Counted from the first letter of the stretch, positions 1 to 13,110 are shown. The stretch is DNA of 64,000 bases from Struthio camelus (GCF_040807025.1 NC_090942.1:193372247-193436246); one strand, 5' to 3'. Numbers and translations are program-made. Notes: generated by a model from the sequence alone, not told the origin.

Positions 1-2046
1 TGCTGGCTGTAGGACCTTGCCTACAGCAGGGGCAACCTTTTGCCTGCTTTTGAGCAGGGCCAGCACATTTTTATGAACCCTGTAAGGTGGTGCAGGCTGA
101 CACAGCTACTAAAAGAAAAACATCTCTCTCTACCCCATCTGCTCCTACTGCTGCCTAAAAAAGGGCTAGAAGCAGATGGTAGGAGCAGAGTATTAACTCA
201 TAATGCTACACCAGCCTAGTTCACTCTACAAAAGCGCTGTATCAGCACAAAGGAAGGGCCTTTGTGGACCTTTCTCAGTGGTGGAAATTAACATCTGGAG
301 GTGAAGAAGACAGGATATCTTGTTCTGCCAGCAGCATCAGCCTCTGGCAGCCTAAAAATCCATGTGCAAGTGTGGTCTCAGTGACAACCTGTGCTTTCAC
401 AAACTCCTTTGTGCAATGAACACTTCTGGACAAACTGTAGGGGATGAGGGAGCCCTCTCCCATAGTGTGTGGCACATATGAGATTTTGGCATCTGTTACC
501 TCCTTCAGGTGATGTGTTTACTCTTTTAGTAGCAGCCTGTGCTTTTGGCTGAGAGGAAATTGAGTTCCAATGTTATTCTTAAAAGAATGCAGGTTCAGAC
601 TTCTTAAGGGTTTTATCCTTGTTATTAAAACAAACAAAGAAACCAATTTTAAAAACTTAATTTCACCTAGACAATCCAAGCTCCATGACAGTAACAGCAA
701 AAAGGATTTGCAATCGAAGTGTTAGAATGTGGGTTAACACTGAATCTTGTCCTGAATGGCAGCCTCAGCCAGCATATAGAAGGCATTCAGCATGGGAACA
801 ACTAAACTAACCATCCAACAGCATTCTTGGGTCCTTAGGTATTGTAAGATACCAGTTGTGAGTCTGCTGTAGGCAAGGCAAACTCATCACTCTGGTACGC
901 CTTGACGCTGAAAAGCCAGGGAGTCCTGAGTCAGGAGGTTAGCTGAAAAGCAGCTTTTTCACATATATTTCCAAAGTTTCCTTTTTCAGGAAGATTTTGA
1001 TGTTTCCTTTGAAGGTCACCTTTCAAATCTGTTCTGTAAAGTTGCCTTAGGTATAAAGTCCTTACTCAAATATATTAAAAGGTCAAATAAATTGCACTAA
1101 GTAAACAAGCTAGCTTTGCTAGCTTTCGCAGGTGTCCAGCACATGGGAGCTTTAGGATACATGACAGAGAATAAAAACTTGACTTATCTCTCTCCTTTCA
1201 GTAAAACTGGGCAGTAACTTGCTGAAGCAAAAGAAAAAGTTTCAGACCAAAAATTCTTTCCATTCTAAATTCAGGAAGTAGGGCGCTTGTGAGCTGAGCT
1301 GATAGAGAGCAACAGTTCATGTAGTATTTTGCCATTTAAGAGAAGCTAACAGGAATATCTGCAGTGATTTGATTTTAAGCATTTTCAATTGCAGGACAGG
1401 AACATAACCTCCCTGCATCTTTCATTTGTCAAGACCCACATGTTTAGACAGATGAGTTAATAAAGAACCTCCCCTCAAAATAAAACCAGCATAGCCTACT
1501 AGTTTCAAGGCTCTCTAATTTATGGCTTAAAATTTTCCACTGCTCTGGGTCTGTTTCATGCAGTTGTCACTCAGTGGTAGGCTGAAGTTTCAGGATGTTT
1601 CTGATGGCTCAGCCTTTATTTTTTAACCTTAACATAAAATTGATATTATCCACTGAGTTGCTTTGAGTTTATGAAGAGGGCACTTTCATAAAGACCCCCT
1701 CAGAGAATGTACAAACCACTTTCTTCTATCTTTTATTTTACTCTGAAATGCCAACCTGACCCATCAAACAGATTCCTACAGCTGGCTCTTACAGACAGCT
1801 GCCTTTTTCTTTAGCATACTCAAATTTTAGACCCCAGCCCGCTGCCAACCCTCAACATTTTTTCTTAATCTCCATGTGCCGTGGTAGACAAAATTTCCAC
1901 TGAAGGCAGAGTGGCAGTGGTGGTGCCTTGGCTCAAAGGCTGATGCTTCCCACAGCCGAAGGGCGGAAGTTTGGGAGTCGCAGCTGGAGTGCCAAAGTTC
2001 CTAATGTCCGTTCCTGGTAACTCAGCGCCTTTACCCCCTCACCTGA

Positions 2047-2155
2047 TCTATTTTATATTATAAATATAAATATGTTATTTATATATTTAATATTAATTTT
2101 TACACATTATATATATATTTAATATATTCTATATTTTTATATATATATATTTTTC
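2047..2155. repeat. AT-rich low-complexity tract
   Basis: About 110 bases are almost entirely A and T, with many TATA, ATATAT and TTTAAT units, flanked by ordinary sequence. It is an imperfect AT microsatellite with high potential for DNA unwinding. No gene-like feature overlaps it. Confidence 0.85.
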
Positions 2156-5100
2156 GCCAAGAATTTCTCAGGATGGCTGAACTTCTTCTGGAGGAATAAA
2201 ATGGTAATTTAGAAAGCGATTCCTGCAGCATCCCTTGGAAGTCTAAGCCTGACCTTCCTCCTTGAGGCTTTCCACGTGGTCAGCAGGGAGGAATGCGTGC
2301 AGTTTATCTGACCCACCTTAGATACTTGTTTTAGGAAGAACCGAATCTGGAAGTGCCTCCTTCTCTCTGACGACGCTGAAGAGAATCTGGCTTGAGTAGC
2401 TTGGACCTAGTTAATGCCAGAAAGCCTCCACAGGGCAGACAAGGCCCACCTCAAGTCTGTACCCATCTCTCATCCCCTGGCTTTTGAAAGAGTTGTCCTT
2501 GGAAGACTTCTCCTAAGAGTTACATCTCCAAGAATGGTGGAATTATTAATAATTCCTTGTAAAGTCACTATTTCTGTGGGAAAAAAAAACCCCAAACCCC
2601 CACTGTAGTTCATTCTGCGGTTTTCTGTCATAAAGCATCTTTCTAACACAGCAGGTGCAGATGCATGCAGAGTGAAGCATTAGAATATTATTAAAATGGA
2701 ACCACTTACGCATATTTCCTCCACGCTTCCATAAAGATCTTGGAGGCAATTCTTACTTGAAGAACTTCAAATTGTCCATTTGTCGGTATTTTAAAATATC
2801 CACACAAACTAGTATTAATGCCTACAGCTTGCAAATAACTTTATGGATGGTGAGACTTTTTTTTTCCAGGATCACTCTTCATACTAATTGTTTTTAAAAA
2901 TGAACACTCAAAGTGTTTAGGTCCACGAATAATTTCATAATATCAGTGGCCGCAAAATGAAGAATGTGCTTGCTGGCACATTTCTTTAATCCGTGGTGGC
3001 AAGCAAGGATCATGCTGCTGTTTTATGCGAATTCTAATGAAAGCAATTCATCTCATTTCCATCACCCTCTATGCCATTATTTATGAATCAGTCTTCAGAT
3101 CTCTTGCATAAGGAAGAATTTTGGTAGTGAGAACTGATCTCTGATTTGTGCTAGGAAATCAGCAACCGGAAAACAAGCTTACTAAGTACCATTAGAAATG
3201 TCATCTAGCAACAGCCACTGGCTCCATATTCCTCCCCTAAAATGTGCAGATCCCATGAGTGCAGAGCTCCGTGCTTATGCCACGCTGAATGGCTGGCAGA
3301 GACATCTGGCTGCAGCAGTGCTCGCTGGCTGCTTCAAGATCTGCTGTGGAGAAGGACCTTTCCAGGTCCCCAGTTTGCATGCAGCCTAAGGCAGCAATGC
3401 CCGAAGCTGGGGTGCTGGTTCCTTGGCTATTGTTTGGCTTGCGAGAACTTGTGGCTTCAGCTTCGTTCCCCAGGGACAGGTCTCAATGTATTAGGAAAAC
3501 AAAACCTCCTACTGACACTGCTGCAGGCCGTTTCAGCAGAGGGAATACACCGTGCCCCTGCCTCTGCCTGCTTGTGGGAAGTCTGACGCAGCCATCTTCG
3601 TGCCGCTACTGGAATCTCAGTGAAGCGACTCGCTCTTGATACAAATTAAGTGCCCCTGGGCTGACTTCACAGGAGCTGCAGTTACCCCAAATCGAGGTCT
3701 AGGACAAAGGGACTACAGGTAGATAGAAGTACAGGCCTGCTGAAGTTGGCGCTTTCCATTAGGAGCGCCGAGCCTGCCGCCCTGTCCTTTTCCTTTCCCC
3801 ATGCTGAACAGAGCAGGGGCATCATAGCACGGGGGCGGGAGCAACTTGCACAGTCAGAAGTTTTTTTATTAACCCGCCCTGCCAATCTGGCACCTTTTAA
3901 GGCCACTATTTTCTTTTCCCCTTTAAAGAAAATACCATGACTGTTTGGCAAATGGGATGGCTATTTTAACTTCTTAGCATGATTTATATTCCATTCCCTG
4001 CTGGCTGCCATCAAGGTTAGTCCAGTCCAATCTGCTACACGTTTCTGATTTAGTACCATTCTAGCAACCCCTCAGTAACTCCAGTGAAGGAGACAGGATG
4101 TTATCAAAAAGCTAGAGTAATGCATAGCTGCACCTGAGCACAGCCAGGGCAAGCCACACACTGCTATTTCGGGAAGCTTTTATACCTTTTATTTTTCCTT
4201 TTCAAATGCATTCAAACTGCTGCTTAAAATACAGAATCTCTCTCTGTTGACAAGGCTGTTCTGTTCGCTTTGGCAGTGCGTGATTATGGGAGACAGAAAT
4301 GTGGACATTATTACAGAGCATCTTTGTGAAGTTAGAGGGCTCTAGGCTCTAGAGTTTGCTTGTGGGTGACGATGCCAGTAAACAGCTGGTTAGCCAGTGG
4401 AGTGATGTGGTTGTCTGCGTCCCAGGCCAGCGGGGAAAGAGAAGCCCCTTGCCCTTCCACATCTGCTCACGGACCCTTTGGCTAAGCAGTCTCCTTGCAG
4501 TTGTACTGCCTGAAAAATCAACACTCTTGCTGTCACTTAAACTTGGATTCACTCCAAGTTCTTGCAAGGTTGTCACTTTTCTTCAGAAATTAACACCCAC
4601 TTTTAGTTGTTGTGGACTATCATTGTCTAATGTGCACTGGAACTTAGCAAAAAATACTGCTTCCTGTATCTACAGAGGCTGGACTACATGTTTTACCCTT
4701 CTAGTTCCTTGAATCTATTTTTTCTTCAAGCCTGCATGTTTCTATTTTGGGCCATTTTATAGAGTGACTTTCTGAACCAGTTCAGCCCATATACCAATAA
4801 AAAGAAAACGAAGAACAACCCCTAAACAAATCAGAAACAGGAAAGCCAGGATTGTCAAGACAGAGCTAAAAGAGACTGCACTATAGTAAGAAATCAGAAT
4901 AAGTGTCAAATATTGACTACCTGCATCTGTGAGTGTCTCTGAGACATAAAACCAGCTAGAGCTTTTCTTAAAGTACAGTGACTAGAGGGGCATGCTACCA
5001 AGGGCTGCCATTTTGGAGGTGTTTTGGCCAAAGTCATTGGCTTAGCACTTATTTTTAAAGGCTTGTTCATCTGAATTTCCCAATGGGGTATAATATATAA

Positions 5101-6883
5101 GGAACTCTTGGAATCTAAGTTACTTTAAAATCATATCTGCCGCAGGGAAATTACTCATAGCTAAAGGGGCTGGTTATCAGTGTTGCAGATTCTGCAGAGA
5201 CCTGCTGCAGAATTTATGCAACCTTGCTGTAAAAGCGAAGGCTTACAAGTCCCAGAGCTCCACTGGTCATGATAATGGATTTCCAGTGAAAAAGGACCTA
5301 ACTTTGCTTCATGTAGGATACGAAAATCAGAATCCAAAGTAAACAGTATTCCCAGTGGCATCTAAACACATACTTTCACACACACAGATATTAAAGTAGT
5401 TCTGGGAAAGAAGAGGAAGAAAATAAAACCTGGTTGCATTTCATCAAGCTAGCATTTGTTTGTACAAAACACGAATGTCACTAATCTTGTTTATTTAAAA
5501 TTATAAGCAATGAAGGAGTCTTACTGGAAAATTGGTTTTACAGTAGTTCAGCCCATCACAGTACTCTCATTTTTCAAGAGTAATGTCTAACAATTTTAGC
5601 TGATTTTTTAACATGTTCTTTTCGTATCGTAAACGGCATCCAACATTGCCCCTACCATCTCTAGATTAATTTATTCCTAGTAAAGTCTTTGACTGTTATT
5701 CCTGGAGACTAAATCTGGACCCAGATTGTCAAAGGTCGCTTCTGATTTTTGATGACTGAGTCTGCAATGGAGTTTTATCTTGACTTGAGATAAGCTGGAT
5801 TTGTTTCTTCACAAACTGAACAATCACAAACCTAGCTGGACTCTGTACATTGATCTAGCACCCTCCAAATGATAACATTGCAATATCTCAGATTTGTCCC
5901 TCAGATACTGAGAAATCTGAAGTCAAAACAAAATGTTATTCCCAAGTATGTATCAAGCCGATGAGACTCTAGGTGGCTGCAACTTTGCTGCTCCAGTCTT
6001 CCCAAACATCCCACATTGTGCTGGTCTGTGCTGGGAAGGTCAGGCTACAGGTAAAAGGATAGCATCTAGTTTTAGCTTAGCTGGGCCAGCAATTGGTGGC
6101 AACTAGTAACAGTGTTCCTGTGATATATACCTTTGCAGCCAAAAATTGGGCAAGGACTGCCATCTTGTTCTACGTGGTTCACCCCAAGACTCATCCTAAG
6201 ATAACAGCTTTTGGCCCATGCTAAGGTAATCTAACTTGGCATGAGAGACGTTGGACTCCTTAACCAATGATGAAACTCATGAGTTGCAACCTCCTGCCTA
6301 GACCTGTCCTTTTCTGCAAAACAGGTAACAAGAGTTCTTCCTGGGATAATATGCATAGTCATTATAGTGACCAGAAAATGGAAGATTTCTTTATTATATA
6401 TTCACTGGATCTCACATGCTGGATATATAGCAGATCATTATGGGACAGCCATGAGCTCTGTTGGTCATTCATGTCTCACGAGTTACTGGTCATCTCTGCA
6501 TTTCTTGTTGTCTTTGGCTCTTTTAGAATTGCTGAATAGCTTCAGAGTTTACGACTTTATGTATATAAATTTATAGAAATTTAGACATATAAAACTAGCT
6601 TCTGAAAAAGCTCTAAATAATCTTTCCTGGCTCCTCGGCATGTGAGTAAACTTTTGTTCTGCCAACAGCGTTTTTACCTCCCGCACCCCTGCGATGCCGC
6701 TACTCTGAACTGTCGGTATTTCGTCGACCGCGCGCAATTACTTAACTAAGTCACTTAACGGAAAATTAACGTTACGCGAAGCTCGTCCAGGCCGCTTGGC
6801 AAGACGCAGCACGTGCAGTTATCAGGGCGGGCACCTGCCCTTCTGCAGAAAGCCCGAGATCGGAGCCCTTCAGTCTCTCTCCT

Positions 6884-6889
6884 ACTTAC
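6884..6889 (-). other. DLEU7: splice donor of the DLEU7 first exon
   Basis: The plus strand reads ACTTAC, which is GTAAGT on the minus strand, directly after the codons for the exon's last residues (PFPVHLK). GTAAGT is the best-fit U1 donor. Reading through it adds an unrelated tail rich in R, C and S, which supports splicing here. Confidence 0.75.
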
Positions 6890-7363
6890 TTTCAAGTGGA
6901 CGGGGAAAGGGCGCTCCTGGAGGAGAGGGAGCAGGAGGGTTCGCTCTGCCTCCACCAGCCGGGCGGCCGCCCCCGCGACGCGGGCCAGCTTGCTGCGCAG
7001 AGCGGCCTCCCGGAGCGTCCCAGGGCTCGCCGGGCCCGGCTGCGCCGCCGGCTCCGGCCCGGCCCCCCCGGGGTCGCGAGGAGCTGGCTCTCCGCTTGCT
7101 GCTTCTCCCTTAGGGCTTCCCCCCGGGGCTTTTCTCTCTGCCTCCAGCCCCCGAGTCCGGCCAGGCCCGAACGCCTCTCCCGGGCCGTGCCGAGACCCGC
7201 CGGCACCAGACGTTTGGGTTTGGGAAGGGTGGTGGGAGCGGTGGGGCGGCCCGCGGGCTGCGTCCTCGTGCCCCCGGCGCCCTGCGCCCTGGAGGAGCCG
7301 CAGGGTCCGGAGACCCCCCAGCTGGTGACTGACAGAGACCAGCAAAGCGGCCGGACCCGCCAT
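6890..7363 (-). CDS. DLEU7: DLEU7 (leukemia-associated protein 7 homolog), first coding exon
   Basis: This minus-strand open frame gives 158 codons from an ATG in strong Kozak context (G at -3 and G at +4) to a perfect donor, ending in phase 0. Residues about 30-115 are low-complexity and rich in Gly, Pro, Ala and Arg, as expected from a CpG island. Residues about 117-158 form a Leu/Ala-rich amphipathic helix-like segment containing RLVEAERTLLLPLLQERPFP, which is what looks conserved. The assignment to DLEU7 rests on my memory of this segment and on synteny: in human 13q14 DLEU7 lies beside RNASEH2B on the opposite strand, and RNASEH2B follows here in divergent orientation. Human DLEU7 is about 220 residues, so some 60 residues should come from a later exon not seen here. 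DLEU7 belongs to the 13q14 interval deleted in chronic lymphocytic leukaemia; its molecular role is poorly known. The alternative is an unrelated gene with a GC-rich first exon. Long open frames also exist on the plus strand of the same island, so openness alone is weak evidence. Confidence 0.7.
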
Positions 7364-7730
7364 AGCCCCGCTGCCTCTGCTCCCGCGTCGGGGCCTCGCG
7401 GCGGCCTTTTAAACCCCGCGCGGCCCTCTTCCCTCCCGCTCGCCTCGTATCTCTCGTCCCGAAGTGGGTGGCCGCCCGCCCTGCCCCAGCCCGCCCCTCC
7501 GCTCCGGGCTCCCCGGCCCGCCGGCGCGCGCCTCGGGCACGCTGAGCGATCCCCGCTCCGCTGCGTTTCTTGGCCCCGCGCGCCGGCCCGGCGGGGCGGG
7601 TGCGCGGCCGAGCGCAGGGCAGTGTCAATCCCCCTGCGGTCCCCGCGGGGACGGGGACGGGGACGGTCGGCTCACGCGGGGCAGGGGGCCAGCAGGAGGT
7701 GGCCCGCTGAGGGCAGCGCTGTGGAGTTCG
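6900..7730. promoter_or_regulatory. CpG island covering DLEU7 exon 1 and its promoter
   Basis: Sequence from about 6.9 to 7.7 kb is very GC-rich with dense CpG, in contrast to the AT-rich flanks. GC-box-like GGGCGG/CCCGCC motifs cluster around 7470-7610, just upstream of the minus-strand ATG at 7363. No TATA box is evident, which fits a CpG-island promoter with dispersed initiation. Boundaries are by eye. Confidence 0.85.
7647..7668 (+). repeat. short GGGGAC tandem repeat, G-quadruplex-like
   Basis: Three G-runs of four separated by AC, followed by further GG pairs, occur inside the CpG island about 290 bases upstream of the DLEU7 ATG. The G-rich strand is plus, i.e. the template strand for DLEU7. 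A quadruplex is possible but the fourth run is only GG, so stability is uncertain. Confidence 0.5.
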
Positions 7731-7739
7731 GTGCTGAAG

Positions 7740-10700
7740 GGTTTTACAGTGCGTGTTTTGATGAGGAGCTGAAACGGAGAGCAAGGGCCGGGAGCGAAAC
7801 CAAACCCCTCCCAGCTTCAGGGACGTCCAGCACAAATTAGGTCCATGCTCCTCCATCCCACACCGTCCGAGCTGGGCACCTCTGAAGCCCAAAGACCACC
7901 AGAAAAGTCCTATTGGACTTGAGCGGAGGTGGCCCATCGGTTTCCACCAGCAAGCTACAATTGTTATCAGTTAAAACTTCCCAGAGTTACAACGTCCCAA
8001 CATATCCTTGGTTTTCTTGCTGTTATTATTATTAACCACCCTAAAACGCACCAAGCGCATCTAGACCTGTCAGTCTGACAGTACGGCATTTGGAGCATGA
8101 AGGAAAAAAAAAAAAAAAGGCTCAAGTAGGAAAACAGTGGGTTGGAAACGGGAAGGTTGAATGAGCCCCACCTGAAATAACTCCAAAAAAAAGCATTTCT
8201 GGCTTTGGTGAGGCAGCCAGAAGGATCCTATATGTTTTTGTATACGGTTCCCAGAGGATTTAAAACTGTAAGATTTGATGCTAAACCTATTTCTGTGCTC
8301 TGAAACTAAGGACAGCTGTACAAATATTTGCTGCTTTTAATTAAACCCAACATTGCTACTTCCTTGATTTAAGTTAGGTCAAAGGACTGGCAATTTTATG
8401 CTTTGATAGATGAAGAAAAACAGTTGTGGGTGTTGTGTTTTAGAAATATGTTATAAAATAAGAAGGCTGAGGGAAAAGGCCTCAGAGGCTATAATAGCTC
8501 TCCCCTTGTGCTTTCTTCTCAGAGATGTTTTCCTTGTCAAATATTTTGCCTTATCCATATAGCAACTGTTTCTACTGTAATTCTGCTCATTATTTTTCCT
8601 AGAAAGACTTTTATCTAAAGTTTCCATTTGCTCTCAGTTAAGCTTTACATAGCATTTTCTCAGTTTTGCATTCTTTGTAAATCTAAATACATTTGCTTTG
8701 TTAAGGGGAAGCGAGGAGGGAAGTGCCCAGTCCCACCTGCTTGGACCCCCATATGTCACCTAAACCACGCGGCAAAATATGTCACAGAAATTTTCTCAGG
8801 AGAACTGCTGGTCTTTGCTGCTACTCCTCAGGACACACACGGTCTCTTCCAAAATCTGATGTATCTATTCTGTCTCAGTGCTAGAAATAAACTGCCAACT
8901 TGCAGACCCATTTTTTTGTCACACAGCAAAGAAGTCAGAGCACTAACGCAGGACTCAGCAGAGTAAAGTTCTCATTTCAGCTCTGTGGCTGGTTTGCTAC
9001 CTGTCCTGGGACAAGTGCCTTAGACTCCACTATGGGAAATGACGATAATAATACCGACTCCAGCATCAAGGTGTTTTGGTACCTATACAGTAACAGAGCT
9101 ATATATTAGAGTTTTTCAGGCTTTTAGAGGTCAAAGATGACTTTGAATTAAGCAGGAATTTCCCCCTGAATTGTCTTTTTGTCAGACAATCCTGATTTAT
9201 CAATATGCATTTTCTACTGGAAAACATCCTTTTTTCGTCAACTTTAAAAAAAAGGGGAGAAGTTTCTAGAAAGTCAGAATAATGCATTTGAATATCCAAA
9301 AATATATTTATAAGTTCTTTTTTTTTAATACAAGTTTTTCAGTCTGCATTTAAGCCAAGGTAAAGACAAAAGATTCCAAGGAGGAGTTAGATAAATGTTT
9401 TGCTTGCCAGGACTCATATTTTGCTTTTTTTTTTTTTTTTTGGTGGGGTGCAATTCCTTTTAAATTTTGATTTACAAAGATTTTTGAGATTTCAACTTTT
9501 CGTCCCCAGGGAAAATCTCAATTTTTCTGTGGAAAAAGTAATCAATTTCTTCCACTTTGGTACATATAATAGAAAGACTGGTGGGATTGTCCCTACTACT
9601 AGCATAATGTTATTTCTACTTTAATAGTCACGTATCCCACTGTGTTTAGTTTTCACTCAAGTGAAAACTAAGTTTCACTTACTGTGGTAGGACTTAAAGA
9701 TTCTTCAATATAATTTCAGTAAAGTTCTTTGTTATTATTACTAACATTAGTATTATATTACTGCTACCACTAGTTTTATTGCTGCTGTTGCTGTGGTGCT
9801 CAGTATTGGTATTGATTTTAAAAGATATCTGGCTCCTTTTCTAAAGATGTAGCCCTCATCTATCAATAAGAGGCATCTGCTCATAGATAGATAGACCTCT
9901 CTTCCTATATGGGATTATCAGACTAGACCAGCACTAGTGCAGGACCCACGCCAGGCATTCAAACAGAGCAACTGCAACTGAGGTAAAAGAGCAGAGAACT
10001 GTGTGTAAGAAAGTGAAAAACAACTGATGCCTTTGCTTAGTTTATCAGCTTACTTGCTTCCTAAGTTCTACAAATCTGGTCTCTGTAGTAGTGCAAAGTT
10101 TGGGATAGAATAATATTTTACACATTTTTTTCTACAAAAACATAAAGAACTCCAAACTCTCTAACAAGCCCTTATTAGGAATTCTGTTAGACAAACATTA
10201 GGTTGGGATTATAGTAAAAATGAAGAGTGTAAGTCAGTCTTTATTTCCAGCATCTGCCTCCCTATCTGTTCATTGTTTACTCATGTACCATGTGGAATCC
10301 TGAAGATGTTGAGCCATCAGTCAAGTAGAGAATAAGCCAAGAAGAGATATATCATGAATTGATGTTAAAAAAATCATACGGTGGGACAGCCACCTTCATT
10401 ACTGCTAGTACGTTTCACCTCAAAACTAAAACTGTGGCAGAATGGGTCTGTTATATGCTTTTAACAAGGTTCTGATGTGTATGCATAAATCCAGAGGTTC
10501 TCTTCCTGACACTGATGCTGGCCTATCTGCTTTGCAGCGTACGTGCAAAAGGACAGACATGAATGTAGGAGATTCTGCCCCTTAATCCAGGATGTGTAAG
10601 GAAGTGCCAAGTTTGTCCCTACTGTGCTTCTACTATAATTGAATGTATTTTTATAGTCAATTACTTTTTCTCAATGAGTTAACCATCCTTTCAAAAGAAT

Positions 10701-12715
10701 AAGATGAATAGCTACTTTTTTAAATCTGGCAGTACTTTGAGCAAATACAGCATTTTTTTTTCTGTCTCAAATAGCTCAAGGCTAAAAACCCAAAGAGCAA
10801 GAAAACTGCTCTTTCTCCCCCTCTTTCAAAATGAAAGTTAAGGTTTTGTGGGATTCGGCCCAATCCGTGGGATTTATGCTGCACCTGTTAAATTCTCACA
10901 AGAAAAATCAATTAAAGTATTGTGACTTTGGAAGAAACATAGGAAATCTGCTGGGAGACTCTAGCTCCATGGATTTTCTGCACCTGCAGCTCTCTGCAGT
11001 CCCAGCTCAGTGCCTTTTGGGTAAGGAGGGGCTCTTGGGCCAGTGCCACAGGCCACTCGCTTTCCCTCGGCACACAGGGAGAAGCCCACTTCTCTGATCT
11101 GCTCCTTGTTTGCTCTCTCTTGTTTGAGTTGGCATCTGCTGATGGTGTATGGATGATGAGGCCTTCCAGACACAGCACTAGAGCATTTGGTCATGCAGCT
11201 TTGGAAGTCCCCGTAGTGGATGTGGCTGGCAGTTGTAAGAGGGCTTCACTGCTCTCAAGTGTCTGGCCCAGGGTCCAGGAGGCCGAGATCTTGTAGCAGT
11301 TAGCTCCAAAACCAAACCAAATCTGATGGTAATCTTTAAAAAATTTGGAAGGCAATAAGCCCGTAAGCCTTCATCCTCAGTTGGCTAAAGTGGGATTCAC
11401 CAGGAATGCTTAGGCCATTGCTGATGGTTATTACTGTTGTTGTTTGCAAGTTAGAGTACTCATGGGATGGCACTAGGAGAGCAGGGATATAGGGAGCACA
11501 CAGTTTTGGAAGAGGATGTATGTCCAGGAAATGTGCTATGCATGTTCCCAGAATGTGTTGATCTAGTTTGTACATAAACACTAAGTGGCAACCAGGAATA
11601 TATATTTGATTGTCCCGATCATGTCTTTTTTTATGTGAATGTTAGCAAAGAGAACTCTGGACTGTTACAGAGATAGATTAAACATTCATTAACAGTCATA
11701 AACCTACTAGCTTCAGCACAAAATCCAAGCAAGAACTGATGAGGATTAGGAAGAACTTTGTCTCTGGGGAAAAGATAATTCCATGGTGTCTCTTTACAGT
11801 ATGTCTTGCACTTTTATTTTCTGGCACTAAATATGGTCAAGGAAAGAGGCATAGTCCAATCCAGGGGGGTTCAGGTCAGACTCATTAGAGGATCTGGGTT
11901 TATAAAACTCATTGCTATAGTAGATAGTTTTTAGAGCAATCCCTACTGTGAGTGCATGAAGAGTTTCAACCTTTGGCCTCCTTATGAGTTAAGAAGATAT
12001 TTGTGGAAATGTTCTATCCCTTCTCTTCATGCTATGTAAGAAAAGGGTCCAATGCTTTGCTAGAGAAAGAGGAGAAGGGAATGAGATTTTGCAGCCCACA
12101 GAAGGGAACATGATATTGTATGTAGCCTTGCCATTCTGGGAAGAGTGGGTGCTGGATCCCAGTCTATGTGCCGGGGCTGTTTTGGCTTTTCACATAAAAT
12201 TAGATATAATATAGATGGCATCACGGAGATAGGCATTTGTACTCTCCCCTGTGGTCCCTTCCTGCCATTCCTGTGCCCTAGCCAACAGCCACAGCCACCT
12301 TGCTCCCCACTCATACTGGTTTCTGGACTGGGGAAGTATTTCCAGCAATGCGGCAGTGTCAGCAGGAGGTAGGAAGACCATGGCATAGTGTGCAGGGCAC
12401 ACTCGCAGGAGCTCTCACAGGAGCAGAGCAAGTGGGACATCCCTGCTGCACTTCCCTCCAGCAGGGCAAGGTGCGCAGATAGGAGGCAGCAGATATGCCT
12501 GAGCTCTGCTATAGCTGCTGCAACGTGGAGGGATGGGCAGCAGGAATAAGCATGAGAATGAGAAAAGGCAAGTAAGGTGTAGAATTTTTCAACCTAGTAT
12601 TTCCACCGCCTCTGACCATTTTAAGCACAAAGGATTTTCCTTAACTGTGGTGATCTCTTTGTTTAGTAACCTGTACTGGATCCCTCTTCCAAGTGATTGT
12701 CTACTCTCTTTTTAA
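7740..12715. other. gene-free spacer
   Basis: I see no supported gene. The sequence is AT-leaning with homopolymer runs (A-run at about 8104-8118, T-run at about 9424-9441), short ATT-rich patches near 9730-9770, and one short inverted repeat at 9647-9670. Open frames are short (at most about 126 codons, at 12060-12440) and show no recognisable domain. It may hold untranslated DLEU7 5' sequence near 7.7-7.9 kb, distal regulatory elements or lncRNA exons, which cannot be judged by eye. Confidence 0.6.
9647..9670. repeat. 11-bp inverted repeat with 2-base loop
   Basis: TAGTTTTCACT is followed by CA and then its exact reverse complement AGTGAAAACTA. The near-perfect 24-base palindrome could extrude as a hairpin. 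No adjacent gene gives it a role, and it may be chance. Confidence 0.7.
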
Positions 12716-12728
12716 ATCTATGTAAAAT

Positions 12729-13110
12729 CGTTGCAGCCACAAAGTCTTTTGGCAAGGAGGCCCACAAGTATACCTACTTGTTGCTTGAAGAACCGCTTCC
12801 TCACATTTGTTTTCAGCCTGTCTCCCTTATGGCCCATTGTTTTTGTAGAAGAGGCAGTGAGTAGTCAGTCCTCCTCCGTGACACCAAGGATTTTGCAGAC
12901 CTTTATCATATTTCCCGTAAGATACCTCTTCTCCAGGCTGGAGAACCGTGGCCTATTTAGCCGTGGAAGACACTTCGTAACTTTGATAATCTGAGTTGCT
13001 CTTCTTTGAGCCTCTGCCTTTCTGAGGTGAGGACACCAGAAGAGCAGGTGAGCTCTTCAAGGAGTGGGTGAACCCTGAATTTAAACACATTCACTGCTGA
13101 AACAGCCCTT
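12729..13110 (-). mobile_element. ancient CR1-like LINE 3' fragment
   Basis: The plus strand shows decayed versions of phrases found in reverse-oriented CR1/L3-type 3' regions: a segment for failing to heal edges 'TTCCTCACATTTGTTTTCAG', then CTTCTCCAGGCTGGAGAACC near 12929, then TTGCTCTTCTTTGAGCCTCT near 12995. These occur in the same order as in the young minus-strand CR1 at 22.6-24.8 kb, but with many substitutions and gaps, so this copy is much older. No intact frame remains. Ends are approximate. Confidence 0.65.

Larger units (their letters stand above)
1..6889 (-). other. DLEU7: presumed DLEU7 intron 1 (partial)
   Basis: This stretch lies downstream, in minus-strand sense, of a consensus GTAAGT donor that ends the exon at 6890-7363, so I read it as intron. 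I looked on the minus strand for a second coding exon starting in phase 0 and found no convincing one; it is probably beyond the left edge, but a short exon could be missed by eye. All open frames here are short (up to about 90 codons, apart from 118 codons at 4356-4712), in low-complexity or ordinary non-coding sequence, and none resembles a family I know. The only notable element is an AT-rich tract at 2047-2155. The intron reading is inference. Confidence 0.5.

Noticed and set aside
3242..3639. Overlapping plus-strand frames of 114 and 116 codons near 3.2-3.6 kb
   Set aside because: Two frames open over the same GC-richer patch with no domain, no clear start context and no intron signals; probably chance.
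6896..7840. Plus-strand open frame of 314 codons in the first CpG island
   Set aside because: It is antisense to the DLEU7 exon, composed of Arg/Pro/Ala-rich low-complexity sequence, and shows no domain or splice context. Stop-poor GC-rich DNA explains it.
7110..7937. Second minus-strand open frame of 275 codons upstream of and overlapping DLEU7 exon 1
   Set aside because: It is in a different frame from the DLEU7 exon, low in complexity and without recognisable motifs; most likely an effect of GC content.
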